NCBI GenBank assembly: GCA_016933275.1
Contig: JAFGBI010000095.1
Location: 1-64,000 of the forward strand
Origin: Polyangiaceae bacterium
Lineage (GTDB): Bacteria; Myxococcota_A; Polyangia; Polyangiales; Polyangiaceae
Direction of reading: 5' to 3'
Length of the DNA: 64,000 nucleotides
The stretch's first letter is position 1; the number at the start of each line of letters is the position of its first letter. Shown one piece after another: positions 8,174-16,690 of this stretch. The position numbers and the translations under genes were made by a program. A model generated the notes under the pieces. It saw only the letters and a program-made list of their open reading frames with translations, was not told the DNA's origin and did not search any database.

Positions 8174-9070
8174 ATGGAACACGGAGGACACGAGAAGGGG
8201 GCGAAGGGCCCCAACCGGCGCTTCGGCGGCACGCCGGTGGCGATGGCGATGGTGGGGATGGCCATGGCTTGGGCCACCCCGGGCCTCGCGCAGGGAGCTG
8301 CCGACCCAGGGACCGCGGAGCCAACCGCGGCGACGGCCTCGTTTCCGGAGCCGCCCATCGAGCCGGCAGCGGGCGCGTCCAACGCCGCTCCCGAGACCCC
8401 GCCGCCTACGACGGGCACCCCGACCGAACCTGCTGTCGTCCCACCTGCCGCTCCGCCGGGTGCCCCGCCGACCGCTGCGGGGCCAGCCCCTGCGGTGCGG
8501 GTCGTGGAACCCGTCGCTCCGGCCCCAGGGGCGGTGCCCGCCGAGTTCGAACCGCCAGCGGAACCAGAGCCCTACTACGGACGCCACTTGGCGCTGGGTG
8601 TCGGCACGGCCACCGGCCTCGGCATCATTTCTGCTGCGGTGAGGTTGCGCTTGAACTACGCGGCCCTCGAGCCCTCGCTCGGACTCGTGCCCATCTTGGC
8701 GATGAGCGCGGGGGCTCCCGAGTGCACCGAGATTGTCGTCGGCGTCCCCCCGCAGGCCGCCTTGTCGGCGCTCTTCTTCTTCGTCTCGGATCAGAAGAAG
8801 TTCGTTCCCGGCGTAAGGGTCGCCGCCAACTACATCTGGGAGCTCGGTTGGGGCGGCATGGCGGGATTCGAAGGCGAGCTTCGCATCAACCAACCCATTT
8901 CGCTCGGCTTCGGCGCCGGCCTTCGGGTCATCCCCGAAGGCGGCAGGTGGGCCGCGGAGAAGCTCAGTGAGAAGGTCTCCAGCGGGTGCTACCTCGAAGA
9001 CATCGAGGACGACCCCACGAACATGGTCTTCCCCTACGTCAACTTCCAGTTGTTGGTGTACGCGCTCTGA
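8174..9070 (+). CDS. predicted outer-membrane protein with Pro/Ala-rich linker
   Basis: A 298-residue exported protein. The N-terminus carries a signal peptide ending AWATPGLAQG. Residues ~45-150 are an Ala/Pro/Thr-rich linker. The C-terminal half alternates glycine- and aromatic-containing strands (LALGVGTATGLGIISAAVRL, KKFVPGVRVAANYIWELGWG, SLGFGAGLRVIPEGG) and ends FPYVNFQLLVYAL, which looks like a small beta-barrel with a hydrophobic C-terminal strand. GGAG lies 8 bases before the ATG, which fixes this start over the upstream ATG at 8123. No specific family recognised. It converges with gmd, with a partial R1 copy between them. Confidence 0.72.
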   Translation: MEHGGHEKGAKGPNRRFGGTPVAMAMVGMAMAWATPGLAQGAADPGTAEPTAATASFPEPPIEPAAGASNAAPETPPPTTGTPTEPAVVPPAAPPGAPPTAAGPAPAVRVVEPVAPAPGAVPAEFEPPAEPEPYYGRHLALGVGTATGLGIISAAVRLRLNYAALEPSLGLVPILAMSAGAPECTEIVVGVPPQAALSALFFFVSDQKKFVPGVRVAANYIWELGWGGMAGFEGELRINQPISLGFGAGLRVIPEGGRWAAEKLSEKVSSGCYLEDIEDDPTNMVFPYVNFQLLVYAL

Positions 9071-9218
9071 CCGCTGACGTCCTTGGGGCGAAGAACTCAT
9101 CGATCCTGAGTCACGGTTCTCGGGACAGAGGCAAGTGGGGTTTCTTCCCATGCGCGGCCGCGGCGCCACCGTCGCGTGGCGCCGCGACGTTGGGAGGGGC
9201 TACGTGTGCCAACCCCGT

Positions 9219-9264
9219 CGGGTGGTTGACTTGCCGCAGCGATCAACCTGACTGCTGCTCGAGA
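9219..9264 (+). mobile_element. R1 copy H, right-end fragment, overlapping the gmd 3' end
   Basis: About 46 bp matching only the R1 segment from the internal inverted end to the right terminus, with GCAGCGATCAACCTGACTGC in place of the consensus hairpin. It is diverged and the terminal CTAG has become TCGAG. It overlaps the last codons of gmd, so that protein ends LEQQSG encoded by the repeat. Its sequence (GTTGACT, GCGATCAACC) resembles copy I at 59404, suggesting an older subfamily. Confidence 0.7.
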
Positions 9265-10304
9265 CCGCCGCGGCGGACGCTCTCGGCTTCGCGCGCCTCG
9301 TGGTCGGCGAGCACCCGTTCACGGCGAGCCAAGGCGAGGTCGTGGTCGACCATCATGTCGATGAGCTCGGCGAAGCCCACCTTCGGCGCCCAGCCGAGCC
9401 TCTCTCGCGCCTTCGTCGCGTCACCGAGGAGGAGATCCACCTCCGCCGGGCGGAGGTAGCGGGGGTCGAATTCCACGTGTTGGGCCGGATCGAGATCGAG
9501 CCGGGCGAACGTCGCGTCGAGGAATTCCCGCACCGAGTGGGTCTCGCCCGTGGCCACCACGTAGTCGTCGGGCCCATCCGCTTGCAGCATCCGCCACATC
9601 GCCTCCACGTAGTCGCCGGCGAACCCCCAGTCACGCTGCGCGTCGAGGTTGCCGAGGAAGAGCTTGTCCTGCAGCCCGAGCTTGATGCGCGTGGCCGCGC
9701 GGGTGATCTTCCGCGTCACGAAGGTCTCGCCCCGCCGCGGACTCTCGTGGTTGAAGAGGATGCCGTTGACCGCGAACATGCCGTAGGCCTCCCGGTAGTT
9801 CTGCGTGATGAAATAGGCATAGGCCTTGGCGCAGGCGTACGGGCTCCGCGGGTGGAACGGCGTGCTTTCTCGCTGCGGCACCTCGACGACCTTGCCGTAG
9901 AGCTCGCTGGAGGAGGCCTGATAGTACCGGGTCGCGAGGCCGAGGCGGTGGATGCACTCGAGGAGCCGCACCGCCCCCAGGGCCACGATCTCGCTCGTGT
10001 ACTCTGGCACGTCGAAGCTCACTCGCACGTGGCTCTGCGCCGCGAGGTTATAGACCTCGTCGGGCTCGACTTGGCGCAGGATGGTCGCCAGCGAGGAGGC
10101 GTCGTTCAGATCCCCGTAGTGGAGACGGAGTCGCGCGTTCGGTTCGTGCGGATCTCGGTAGATGTGCTCGATTCGGTCCGTGTTGAAGCTCGACGACCGC
10201 CGCACGATCCCGTGCACCTCGTAGCCCTTCGCGAGCAGAAGCTCCGCGAGGTAGGAGCCATCCTGTCCCGTGATGCCCGTGATGAGCGCCCGCCGCTGTC
10301 GCAT
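9243..10304 (-). CDS. gmd: GDP-mannose 4,6-dehydratase
   Basis: A 353-residue extended SDR that converts GDP-D-mannose to GDP-4-keto-6-deoxymannose, the first step to GDP-fucose, GDP-rhamnose or GDP-perosamine for surface glycans. The NADP-binding loop is [12 protein letters not shown]. Further features are [17 protein letters not shown], the catalytic SSELYG with YACAK (Tyr-xxx-Lys), [16 protein letters not shown] and [17 protein letters not shown], all typical of Gmd. The ATG at 10304 precedes the Rossmann fold directly. The C-terminal LEQQSG is encoded inside R1 copy H, so the native stop has been replaced. No fcl/rmd partner lies adjacent in the window. Confidence 0.95.
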   Translation of the reverse strand: MRQRRALITGITGQDGSYLAELLLAKGYEVHGIVRRSSSFNTDRIEHIYRDPHEPNARLRLHYGDLNDASSLATILRQVEPDEVYNLAAQSHVRVSFDVPEYTSEIVALGAVRLLECIHRLGLATRYYQASSSELYGKVVEVPQRESTPFHPRSPYACAKAYAYFITQNYREAYGMFAVNGILFNHESPRRGETFVTRKITRAATRIKLGLQDKLFLGNLDAQRDWGFAGDYVEAMWRMLQADGPDDYVVATGETHSVREFLDATFARLDLDPAQHVEFDPRYLRPAEVDLLLGDATKARERLGWAPKVGFAELIDMMVDHDLALARRERVLADHEAREAESVRRGGLEQQSG

Positions 10305-10740
10305 GGCACCGACGATAGCTCCGGTTCCCTGGGCTGGCGATGGGCCGCGGAGCTCTCCGTGCGCCGTCGGCAGCCGGCGTGGACCGGGCGGGCCGTCCCG
10401 GGTCCGCGATCCGCCTGCTCGGGGACCTTCTGCGGGAGGAGGGATCGGCGCCGTCCGCGTCCGGGCGCGGCGCGTGGCGAGCGCCGGTCCCGGGCTCGCC
10501 GGCTGGTCGAGGCACGGGGAAGAACCAAGGAGCTCTCGCGTGAAATCCGTGCAGGGGCCGGGTAGGCCCAGGGTTCGGGCACGACCCAATCAGGGAAATT
10601 TATGCCGTTTCGGTGGGGTTGTCCCCTCCCGCTGGCATGCCGGGGCTCGTTCCCTGGGGTTGGCAGAGGGGTCGCGTTCTGGCAGCGTCCGCGTCGCCGT
10701 TGCCCGGAGCGGCGCGGACCCACACTGCCTGGACTGACCG
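10305..10740. other. 436-bp intergenic region, no gene seen
   Basis: Divergent region between gmd (minus) and the HMG-CoA synthase gene (plus), which must carry both promoters. It is GC-rich. The open frames on both strands are Arg/Pro-rich and overlap one another without any recognisable domain. I could not support a promoter, repeat or RNA in it. Confidence 0.5.
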
Positions 10741-11796
10741 ATGAAAGCGATGAAACCCTCGCGAGACGTGGGCGTAGTAGGCTACGGCGCCTATGTTCCT
10801 CGCTTTCGTCTGCCGTCGACGGAGGTGAGCCGAGTTTGGAGCGGGACCGCCGCGGGCGGTCCCGTAGCAGCGAAGTCCGTGCCCGGCCTCGACGAGGACG
10901 TGGTGACCATGTCGGTCGAGGCAGTACGGAGCGCCGTTCGGCGCGCCAGGATCGATCCGGCCGCGATCGGGGCGGTCTGGGTGGGCAGCGAGAGTCACCC
11001 CTACGCGGTCAAGCCCACGGGCACGATCGTGGCGGAAGCCATCGGCGCGGTGCCCGCGACGCTCGCTGCCGACCTCGAGTTCGCGTGCAAGGCCGGCACG
11101 GAGGCGATCGAGGCCGCGATCGGGCTGGTGGGGTCGGGGATGACCGACTACGCCGTTGCCGTCGGGATGGACACGGCCCAGGGGCGCCCCGGTGATGCGC
11201 TCGAGTACACGGCCGGTGCGGGTGGGGCAGCGTTCGTGATCGGCCCCGCCGCCGAGAGCGTCGCCATCCTCGAGGGGTCGCTCTCGTACGTGACCGACAC
11301 GCCGGATTTCTGGCGCCGTCAGTACGCCCTCTACCCGGAGCACGGCGCTCGATTCACGGGAGTGCCGGCCTACTTCAAGCACGTCGGTGCTGCGGGTCGG
11401 GCCCTCATGGATGCCCTCGGGACGACCGCCGCGGACTACGCGCATGCGGTGTTCCACCAACCCAACACCAAGTTTCCGACCAAAGCCGCCAAGGACCTCG
11501 GGTTCTCGGCCGCGCAGCTTCGCCTGGGGATGCTCGCCAACGAGATCGGCAATACCTACGCCGGGGCGGCTATCCTGGGATTTACGGCCATCCTCGACGA
11601 GGCCAAGCCGGGGGATCGCGTGCTGGTGGTTTCGTTCGGCAGCGGAGCGGGCAGCGATGCCTTGAGCTTCCGGGTCACCGAGCGCATCACGGAGCTCCCG
11701 CGCGACATTCCGGCTACTCGGACCTACGTGGCGCGAGCGGTGCCGCTCGACTACGCGCTCTACGCGCGAAACCGCCGCAAGATCATGGTGGAGTGA
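10741..11796 (+). CDS. archaeal-type hydroxymethylglutaryl-CoA synthase
   Basis: A 351-residue thiolase-fold enzyme resembling the short archaeal HMG-CoA synthases rather than bacterial MvaS. It condenses acetyl-CoA with acetoacetyl-CoA to HMG-CoA, feeding the mevalonate pathway. Visible features are [12 protein letters not shown] at the N-terminus, nucleophile Cys116 in [24 protein letters not shown], His in [15 protein letters not shown] and [12 protein letters not shown]. It is followed directly by a thiolase (start inside the 14 bp after this stop) and a DUF35 protein. In archaea this same trio assembles into a complex that passes acetoacetyl-CoA between active sites. Start chosen at the first ATG; Shine-Dalgarno sequence weak. 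Confidence 0.88.
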   Translation: MKAMKPSRDVGVVGYGAYVPRFRLPSTEVSRVWSGTAAGGPVAAKSVPGLDEDVVTMSVEAVRSAVRRARIDPAAIGAVWVGSESHPYAVKPTGTIVAEAIGAVPATLAADLEFACKAGTEAIEAAIGLVGSGMTDYAVAVGMDTAQGRPGDALEYTAGAGGAAFVIGPAAESVAILEGSLSYVTDTPDFWRRQYALYPEHGARFTGVPAYFKHVGAAGRALMDALGTTAADYAHAVFHQPNTKFPTKAAKDLGFSAAQLRLGMLANEIGNTYAGAAILGFTAILDEAKPGDRVLVVSFGSGAGSDALSFRVTERITELPRDIPATRTYVARAVPLDYALYARNRRKIMVE

Positions 11797-11810
11797 GCAG
11801 CGGAGTGACG

Positions 11811-12968
11811 ATGAGTGAAGTCTTCGCGGTAGGGATCGGGCAGACCGAGGTCGGCGAGCATTGGGATCGCTCGCTCCGCCAGCTCGGGGCGGCAGCGGCG
11901 CGGGCGGCGCTCGCCGACGCCGGGACCGATCGGGTAGACGCCCTCTACGTGGGAAATATGCTGGCGGGGGATCTCTCTGGCCAGCACCACCTCGGCCCCC
12001 TGATCGCCGAGCACGCGGGGCTCTTGGGGATCGAGGCGGTCGCGGTGGAGGCTGCCTGCGGATCCGGAGGGGCCGCCTTCCGGACCGCTTTCCTGGCGGT
12101 CGCGAGCGGGCACGTCGAGGCTGCGCTCGTCGTCGGTGTCGAGAAGATGACGGACCGTCCGGGCAAGGAGGTCACCCAGGGGCTGGTTACGGCCGCCGAC
12201 GCCGATTTCGAGTCCCAGATCGGTCTGTCCTTCGTCGCCATCAACGCGCTGCTGATGCGTCGCTACCTCCTCGAGCACCGCGTCTCTCGCGACGATTTCG
12301 CGCCGTTCATCGTGAACGCCCATGCGAACGCCGTGCACAACCCGATGGCGATGTACCGCTTCGCGGTCTCCGCGGCCGAGTTCTCACGCCAAGCGATGGT
12401 GGCCGATCCGATCTCGGTTCTCGACAGCTCCCCCGTCTGCGATGGGGCAGCCGCGGTCCTTCTCTGCTCTCGGGATCGCGCCCGGGGCCTCGGCAGGAAT
12501 GCAGCGCGGGTGCGGGCGTGCACGGTCGGCACCGATACGATCGCCCTCCACGACCGCCGTGATCCGCTGGAGCTCGCGGCCGCCGTGCGGAGCTCGCGGC
12601 GGGCGTACGAGCTCGCCGGGATCCAGCCGCGTGACATCGACCTCTTCGAGGCGCACGACGCCTTCTCGATCATGACAGCGTTGTCGTTGGAGGCGGCCGG
12701 ATTCGCCGAGCGCGGCCGCGGCGTGGCGTTCGGGGCGAGTGGTGCGATCGCCATCGATGGTGACCTTCCGCTGAGCACGATGGGCGGCCTGAAGGCGCGG
12801 GGCCACCCCGTCGGCGCCACCGGCGTGTACCAGATCGCGGAGGTCCTGTTGCAGCTGCGTGGCGAGGCCGGTCAGAACCAGGTCAAGAACGCGACGCTCG
12901 GCATGGCCCAGAACATCGGCGGGAGCGGGGCCACCGTCGTCACCACCGTTCTCGAGGCCGTCCGCTAG
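11811..12968 (+). CDS. acetyl-CoA C-acetyltransferase (SCP-x-type thiolase)
   Basis: A 385-residue thiolase of the SCP-x/archaeal type. It should condense two acetyl-CoA to acetoacetyl-CoA for the adjacent HMG-CoA synthase. The nucleophile is Cys83 in VEAACGSGGAAF, the His motif is EAHDAFSIM, and the C-terminal motif is KARGHPVGATG. The ATG at 11811 follows CGGAG by 6 bases and is preferred to the GTG at 11793 that overlaps the previous stop. It lies 14 bp from the synthase gene and 11 bp from the DUF35 gene, so one operon. Thiolases of this type paired with DUF35 in steroid catabolism are an alternative, but the HMGS neighbour argues for isoprenoid supply. Confidence 0.88.
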   Translation: MSEVFAVGIGQTEVGEHWDRSLRQLGAAAARAALADAGTDRVDALYVGNMLAGDLSGQHHLGPLIAEHAGLLGIEAVAVEAACGSGGAAFRTAFLAVASGHVEAALVVGVEKMTDRPGKEVTQGLVTAADADFESQIGLSFVAINALLMRRYLLEHRVSRDDFAPFIVNAHANAVHNPMAMYRFAVSAAEFSRQAMVADPISVLDSSPVCDGAAAVLLCSRDRARGLGRNAARVRACTVGTDTIALHDRRDPLELAAAVRSSRRAYELAGIQPRDIDLFEAHDAFSIMTALSLEAAGFAERGRGVAFGASGAIAIDGDLPLSTMGGLKARGHPVGATGVYQIAEVLLQLRGEAGQNQVKNATLGMAQNIGGSGATVVTTVLEAVR

Positions 12969-12979
12969 GAGATCGTGCA

Positions 12980-13381
12980 ATGGAAGTGCCACGACATTGG
13001 AGGACCCAGAGCGCTCGCTACGCGCTCGAGGGTACGGTCTGCCAGCGGTGCGGAGAGACCTCCTTTCCGCCTCGCGACCTCTGCTCGCGGTGCGGCTCCG
13101 GTGAGGTCATCGCCAAGCGCCTGAGTGGCCGCGGCGAGATCTACTCGTACTCGACCGTGTTTCAGGGTCCGAACGGCTTCGCGGAATACGCTCCCTATCT
13201 CGTTGCGCTCGTGCGCCTCGCGGAAGGCCCGCTCGTGGCCGCCCAGCTCACGGACGTCGACCCCGACGCGGTCCAGATTGGCATGCCGGTGGAGATGGTC
13301 ACTCGCCGCCTGCGCGAGGATGGCCCGAAGGGGATCGTCGTCTACGGGTACAAGTTCCGCCCGCCGCTCGTGGCGGGATGA
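12980..13381 (+). CDS. DUF35 zinc-ribbon/OB-fold protein
   Basis: A 133-residue protein with a rubredoxin-like zinc ribbon (CQRCGETSFPPRDLCSRCGS) followed by an OB fold (GRGEIYSYSTVF, VALVRLAEGPLVAAQL, KGIVVYGYKFRPP). In archaea the homologous protein bridges thiolase and HMG-CoA synthase and holds the shared pantetheine site; gene order here is the same, which supports that scaffold role. AGGAG precedes the ATG by about 8 bases. It is the last gene of the operon, and R1 copy B follows 78 bp downstream. Confidence 0.9.
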   Translation: MEVPRHWRTQSARYALEGTVCQRCGETSFPPRDLCSRCGSGEVIAKRLSGRGEIYSYSTVFQGPNGFAEYAPYLVALVRLAEGPLVAAQLTDVDPDAVQIGMPVEMVTRRLREDGPKGIVVYGYKFRPPLVAG

Positions 13382-13459
13382 CGGCGGCGCGCGTCCTGGC
13401 CCGCCGGTTCTCAGCGCCGCGCGGCGGCGGGCGCCTCTCCGTGCCCGCCGGGCGCGGCG

Positions 13460-13619
13460 CTAGAGCACCGATCAGGTTGCCGACCGCAACGGCAGTGCTG
13501 GAAACGCGTCCGTGCAAGGCGAGGACGCGTTTCCAGCGCTGCCTCTGGAGAGGTCTGCTGCCGGTTCGGTGCTCTAGGTTGTCGATTTGACGCAGCAATC
13601 AACCTGATTGCTGCTCTAG
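13460..13619 (+). mobile_element. R1 repeat (MITE-like), copy B, best complete copy
   Basis: Complete 160-bp R1 with CTAG at both ends. The terminal repeats match at 18 of the first 20 bases. A perfect 12-bp hairpin lies at 13500-13511/13523-13534, an internal inverted left end around 13566-13577, and a right-end hairpin at 13592-13614. It lies between convergent genes (DUF35 and a lipoprotein). CTAG boundaries fit insertion of a GAG...CTC element into CTAG with TA duplication, as IS630-type transposases do. It encodes no protein. Confidence 0.88.
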
Positions 13620-13643
13620 CGGTCGTCGCGTGCGTGACGGGTC

Positions 13644-14201
13644 TCAGTACGTGAACGTGTAGTGCTCGGATTCCCCATAGGCCGCGGGCAACGAACCCGA
13701 GAAGCTGCGGGTCACGCCGCCCGCCACCTCGATGGTGAAGGGACCGCCGCTGCGGGCGTCGAAATTGTCGACCCACACCTCGTAGGTTCCGCGCGCCGCC
13801 GTGCCGTCGAAGACGACGTTCTCGGCGTGCGCTGTCGTGCCGCACGAGCTGATGCACTGATCGACGTCGAGCTCGCCGCCCCCTGCCAAGCGGTTGCCGA
13901 AGAAGATCTCCGAGCCGTCCGGGGTGAGCACGTGGAGGTCGTAGTCCGAGTCCACGTTGAAGCCGAGCGAGACGCGCAAGGTCCCCTGGCCGACGCAGTA
14001 CTCGTTGAAGCAGATAGAACCCGGGACGCATTCATCCGTTTCCGAGCACGGTTGGCCGACCGCGACGGTTCCGGTGCCGGTCTGAACCGTGGTGGAGCCA
14101 CCTCCACCGCAATCGCATTCGTCGCAGTCATCGCCGAGGGAGAAGCAGCCGGGGATCGGGAGGGTGAGGAGAACGATCATTGCGGTGATTCGTCGGGTCA
14201 T
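13644..14201 (-). CDS. lipoprotein with DUF2135/YfaP-like domain
   Basis: A 185-residue predicted lipoprotein (signal ending LPIPGC). After it come an acidic Cys cluster (DDCDECDCGGGG), a short disulfide module (QPCSETDECVPGSICFNEYC) and a C-terminal beta-sandwich: YDLHVLTPDGSEIFFGN, GTYEVWVDNFDARSGGPF, TIEVAGG. The 'D.DLHV..PdG..I.y.n' start and 'G.Y.V.V.....' strand are typical of DUF2135/YfaP or pre-peptidase-like domains found in secreted proteins. I chose the ATG at 14201; a GTG at 14219 is possible. Function unknown; location on the cell surface is likely. Confidence 0.75.
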   Translation of the reverse strand: MTRRITAMIVLLTLPIPGCFSLGDDCDECDCGGGGSTTVQTGTGTVAVGQPCSETDECVPGSICFNEYCVGQGTLRVSLGFNVDSDYDLHVLTPDGSEIFFGNRLAGGGELDVDQCISSCGTTAHAENVVFDGTAARGTYEVWVDNFDARSGGPFTIEVAGGVTRSFSGSLPAAYGESEHYTFTY

Positions 14202-14460
14202 GCGCCCTGAAACGGACACCGGGGCGGGCGGTTAAGCCTCGCATCGATACTCGCTGCGCCTCGACGCCGAACGGGTTGACTCCGTATCATTCTGAACAGC
14301 GAATCGGTGTCAGCGTGGATCGTGCCTCGGGGGGCTCGGGTGGGGATGGGGCGTCGGTGCGCTCCGGTGTGCCCACAAGGCAGCGCCAGGTAGGAGACAG
14401 GTAGACTGGCTAGCGCGGGCCGGGCCCGCAACCCAAGCACGGCGCCGGATCGTGCCCGCG

Positions 14461-14616
14461 CTAGGTTTCTTCTTGGCGGGGGAGGCGAGCTCTCCCCCGC
14501 ATCGGCCACCCCACGCGGCCCCCCCGCCTCGCTGCTCGATGAGCGGTGGGCGCCTCCGGCGCCGAGCCACCGCGCCGCCGAAAGCCCGCGCGTGGCGCGC
14601 GGATCCTCCGACCCAG
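14461..14616 (-). repeat. R2 repeat, copy 1 (CTAG-bounded, three hairpins)
   Basis: Repeat of about 155 bp whose reverse complement matches 40027-40182: a GGATCCGCGCGCCAC block, a GGCGCCGGAGGCGCC hairpin, CGCTCATCGAGC, then GGCCGATGCGGGGGAG and a C-rich complement. It starts with CTAGGTT and ends at CCAG, shared with R1 copy C. The two R2 copies lie in opposite orientations relative to their R1 neighbour. No coding potential seen. The rest of the gap, 14202-14460, holds nothing I can support. Confidence 0.75.
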
Positions 14617-14772
14617 AGCAGCAGTCGGGTTGATTGCTGCGTCAAATCGACAACCTAGAGCACCGAACCGGCAGCAGACCTCGCCCGAGGCGCGGTTGGA
14701 GACGAACCCTCGCTGGGCATGGGTACGTCTCCAGCGGCGCAGTTGCTGTTGGCATCCTGATCGGCGCACTGG
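14613..14772 (-). mobile_element. R1 repeat (MITE-like), copy C, diverged
   Basis: Full-length (160 bp) but diverged R1 in reverse orientation. The central hairpin is GGAGACG (14698-14704) with CGTCTCC (14726-14732). Compared with copy B both arms changed together, so pairing is kept. The left-end CTAG has decayed to CTGG and the right-end one to CCAG. It ends 5 bp from the 3' end of the minus-strand lipoprotein gene at 14777. Confidence 0.8.
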
Positions 14773-14776
14773 TAGC

Positions 14777-15349
14777 TCAGGAACCGCACCCGCAGCCGGC
14801 GCTGACGATGCGCTCGCGCGCCGACTGCACCCGTTCGCGAGCGTCGTTGCAGGAGGCAGAGTCCTCCCCGGTGATGACGCAGATGCGCCTCGCAGCTCGG
14901 TTCATCGAGTCGAAGGCCCGGCAGGCGACGACGCAGGGTGGCTCCTCGCGCCTCGCCTTCTCTACGCGCGGGGGAGCGGAGGCAGGCGCGGGGCGCTCCA
15001 TCGGGGATGCGGCGGGCGGGGCCGCTTCCCCGACGGCGTCCTGGTTGGGGTGCCGGGTGTCGACGTCGCTGTTCCGCTCCGCTTCGGCGGCCTCCGTGGC
15101 CGCTCCTTCGATCGCCGCATCGCCTGGAGCGCCCCCCGGGGCGGCGAGGACGGCGAGGAGCGTCCCCTCGTTGTCCGCAAGCGTCTGCTCGAGCTCCGCC
15201 AGCCGCTCTCCGCGAGGTATCGACGTCGGCGGAGGCGGTGGCTCCGCGTAGGTCGAGCTCGGCATCTTGCTTACGTTTCTGGCGCAGCCTGCGGTCACCA
15301 GGATGAGCAAGGGCAAGAGCTGGAACCGGTCTTTGAACCAGGCAGTCAT
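14777..15349 (-). CDS. Cys-rich lipoprotein, paralogue of the one at 424-954
   Basis: A 190-residue predicted lipoprotein (LLPLLILVTAGC lipobox). It has a Pro-rich patch, a short coiled-coil-like helix (RLAELEQTLADNEGTLLAVL), a linker rich in Ala/Pro/Glu, and a C-terminal Cys module: CVVACRAFDSMNRAARRIC, then C..AR.RV..A..R and a final CGCGS. Cysteine spacing matches the lipoprotein at 424-954, and similar modules are common in myxobacterial surface lipoproteins. The start ATG has only a weak Shine-Dalgarno sequence. R1 copy C follows immediately downstream. Function unknown. Confidence 0.75.
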   Translation of the reverse strand: MTAWFKDRFQLLPLLILVTAGCARNVSKMPSSTYAEPPPPPTSIPRGERLAELEQTLADNEGTLLAVLAAPGGAPGDAAIEGAATEAAEAERNSDVDTRHPNQDAVGEAAPPAASPMERPAPASAPPRVEKARREEPPCVVACRAFDSMNRAARRICVITGEDSASCNDARERVQSARERIVSAGCGCGS

Positions 15350-15490
15350 CGCACGGATCCCTGGGGGACCTGGGCCAAGAACGTCTGCGGCCGGGTTGAG
15401 CTTACACGACCTCGGTGGAGGAGCGAACCATGGCGGACGGAGGCGCCGCCTGCTATCGAACGACTGGCCGCTGTCACGTCGGTCACTGCC

Positions 15491-16639
15491 ATGGGTGCGC
15501 ATCCGCTTTCCTTCGCGAGCCTCGATTTCGCGACCACCCCTTTTCTGGTCATCTGGGAGGTGACGCGGGCCTGTGGGCTCGCCTGCCAGCACTGTCGCGC
15601 GGAGGCGATGGACACCCGAGACCCCCTCGAGCTTACCACCGAGGAGGGGAAGGAACTCCTCGGCCAGATCCACGAGCTTGGCACGCCGGTGTGCGTCCTG
15701 TCCGGGGGTGACCCCCTCGAGCGTTCGGATCTGGCGGAGCTCGTGCGTCACGGCAAGTCCGTTGGCCTTCGGATGGCCACCATTCCGGCGGCGACGCCGA
15801 GGCTGACCCGCGAACGCCTGGTGGAGCTCGTTGCCGCGGGGCTCGATCAGGTCGCCTTCTCGCTCGACGGGTCCACCGCAGAGCGTCACGATGGGTTCCG
15901 GCAGGTCCCCGGGACCTTCGATCGTACTATCGAGGCCGTGGGGTTCGCGCACGAGATCGGGATTCCGCTCCAGATCAACACCACGTTCGCCGCCCACAAC
16001 TACGACGACGTCGACCGGATGACCGAGCTCGTCGAATCGCTCCGGGTGGTGTTCTGGGAGATCTTCTCGCTGGTGCCGGTGGGGCGCGGGACGGTGCTCC
16101 GCCCGATGAGCGCGGTCGAGCACGAGGCGCTCTTCGCCAAGCTCTACGCGACGAGCATGAGGGCAGGCTTCATCGTCAAGGTCACGGAGGCGCCCCACTA
16201 CCGCCGCTACGTGCTCGCCCAACGGGACCGCGGCGGCGGCTCCCGGCCGGGTGGAGGACACCCCGCCGGTGGCGAGCGCTCGGGCTCGGCGATCCCGGCT
16301 CAGCTCTCACGCGAGCTCTCTACTCACGAGTCGTTCGGCGCGCGCGCCAAGGGGATCAATTCCGGCAAGGGCTTCTGTTTCGTGTCCCATCTCGGGGAGG
16401 TGTTTCCGTCCGGCTTCTTTCCCGTGCCCGTGGGGAGCATCCGCGAGCGACCCCTGGCCGAGCTATACCGTGATACGGACCTGATGCGCGCACTGCGCGA
16501 CCCGTCGCGTCTAGCGGGTCGTTGCGGCCGCTGCGAGTATGCCGACGTGTGCGGTGGCTCTCGGGCCCGCGCCTATGCCGTGCATGGCGATTGGTTCGCG
16601 GAGGACCCCGCGTGCCTGTACGAGCCGCCGCGCCGTTAG
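15491..16639 (+). CDS. radical SAM/SPASM protein, AhbD/NirJ-like
   Basis: A 382-residue radical SAM enzyme. The [4Fe-4S]-SAM motif is C28-xxx-C32-xx-C35 in EVTRACGLACQHCRAEA, followed by VCVLSGGDPLERSDL and VAFSLDGSTAERHDGFR. The C-terminal SPASM region has GKGFCFVSHLGEVFPSGFFP and CGRCEYADVCGGSRARAY with a final Cys, to bind auxiliary clusters. This layout is shared by heme-pathway decarboxylases (AhbD, NirJ) and some peptide-maturing enzymes. No precursor peptide or heme genes lie beside it, so the substrate is unknown. Its TAG stop lies within TTAG, the decayed left boundary of R1 copy D. Confidence 0.85.
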   Translation: MGAHPLSFASLDFATTPFLVIWEVTRACGLACQHCRAEAMDTRDPLELTTEEGKELLGQIHELGTPVCVLSGGDPLERSDLAELVRHGKSVGLRMATIPAATPRLTRERLVELVAAGLDQVAFSLDGSTAERHDGFRQVPGTFDRTIEAVGFAHEIGIPLQINTTFAAHNYDDVDRMTELVESLRVVFWEIFSLVPVGRGTVLRPMSAVEHEALFAKLYATSMRAGFIVKVTEAPHYRRYVLAQRDRGGGSRPGGGHPAGGERSGSAIPAQLSRELSTHESFGARAKGINSGKGFCFVSHLGEVFPSGFFPVPVGSIRERPLAELYRDTDLMRALRDPSRLAGRCGRCEYADVCGGSRARAYAVHGDWFAEDPACLYEPPRR

Positions 16640-16690
16640 AGCACCGATCCGGTTGCCAATGGCAGCGGCGCCGCTGGAAGCCCATCCATG
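16636..16690 (+). mobile_element. R1 copy D, left-half fragment
   Basis: About 55 bp matching the left third of R1 (TAGAGCACCGATCCGGTTGCC onward through the hairpin's left arm, decayed to GGAAGCCCATCC). The right part is missing. The left boundary TTAG overlaps the stop codon of the radical SAM gene. Confidence 0.65.
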
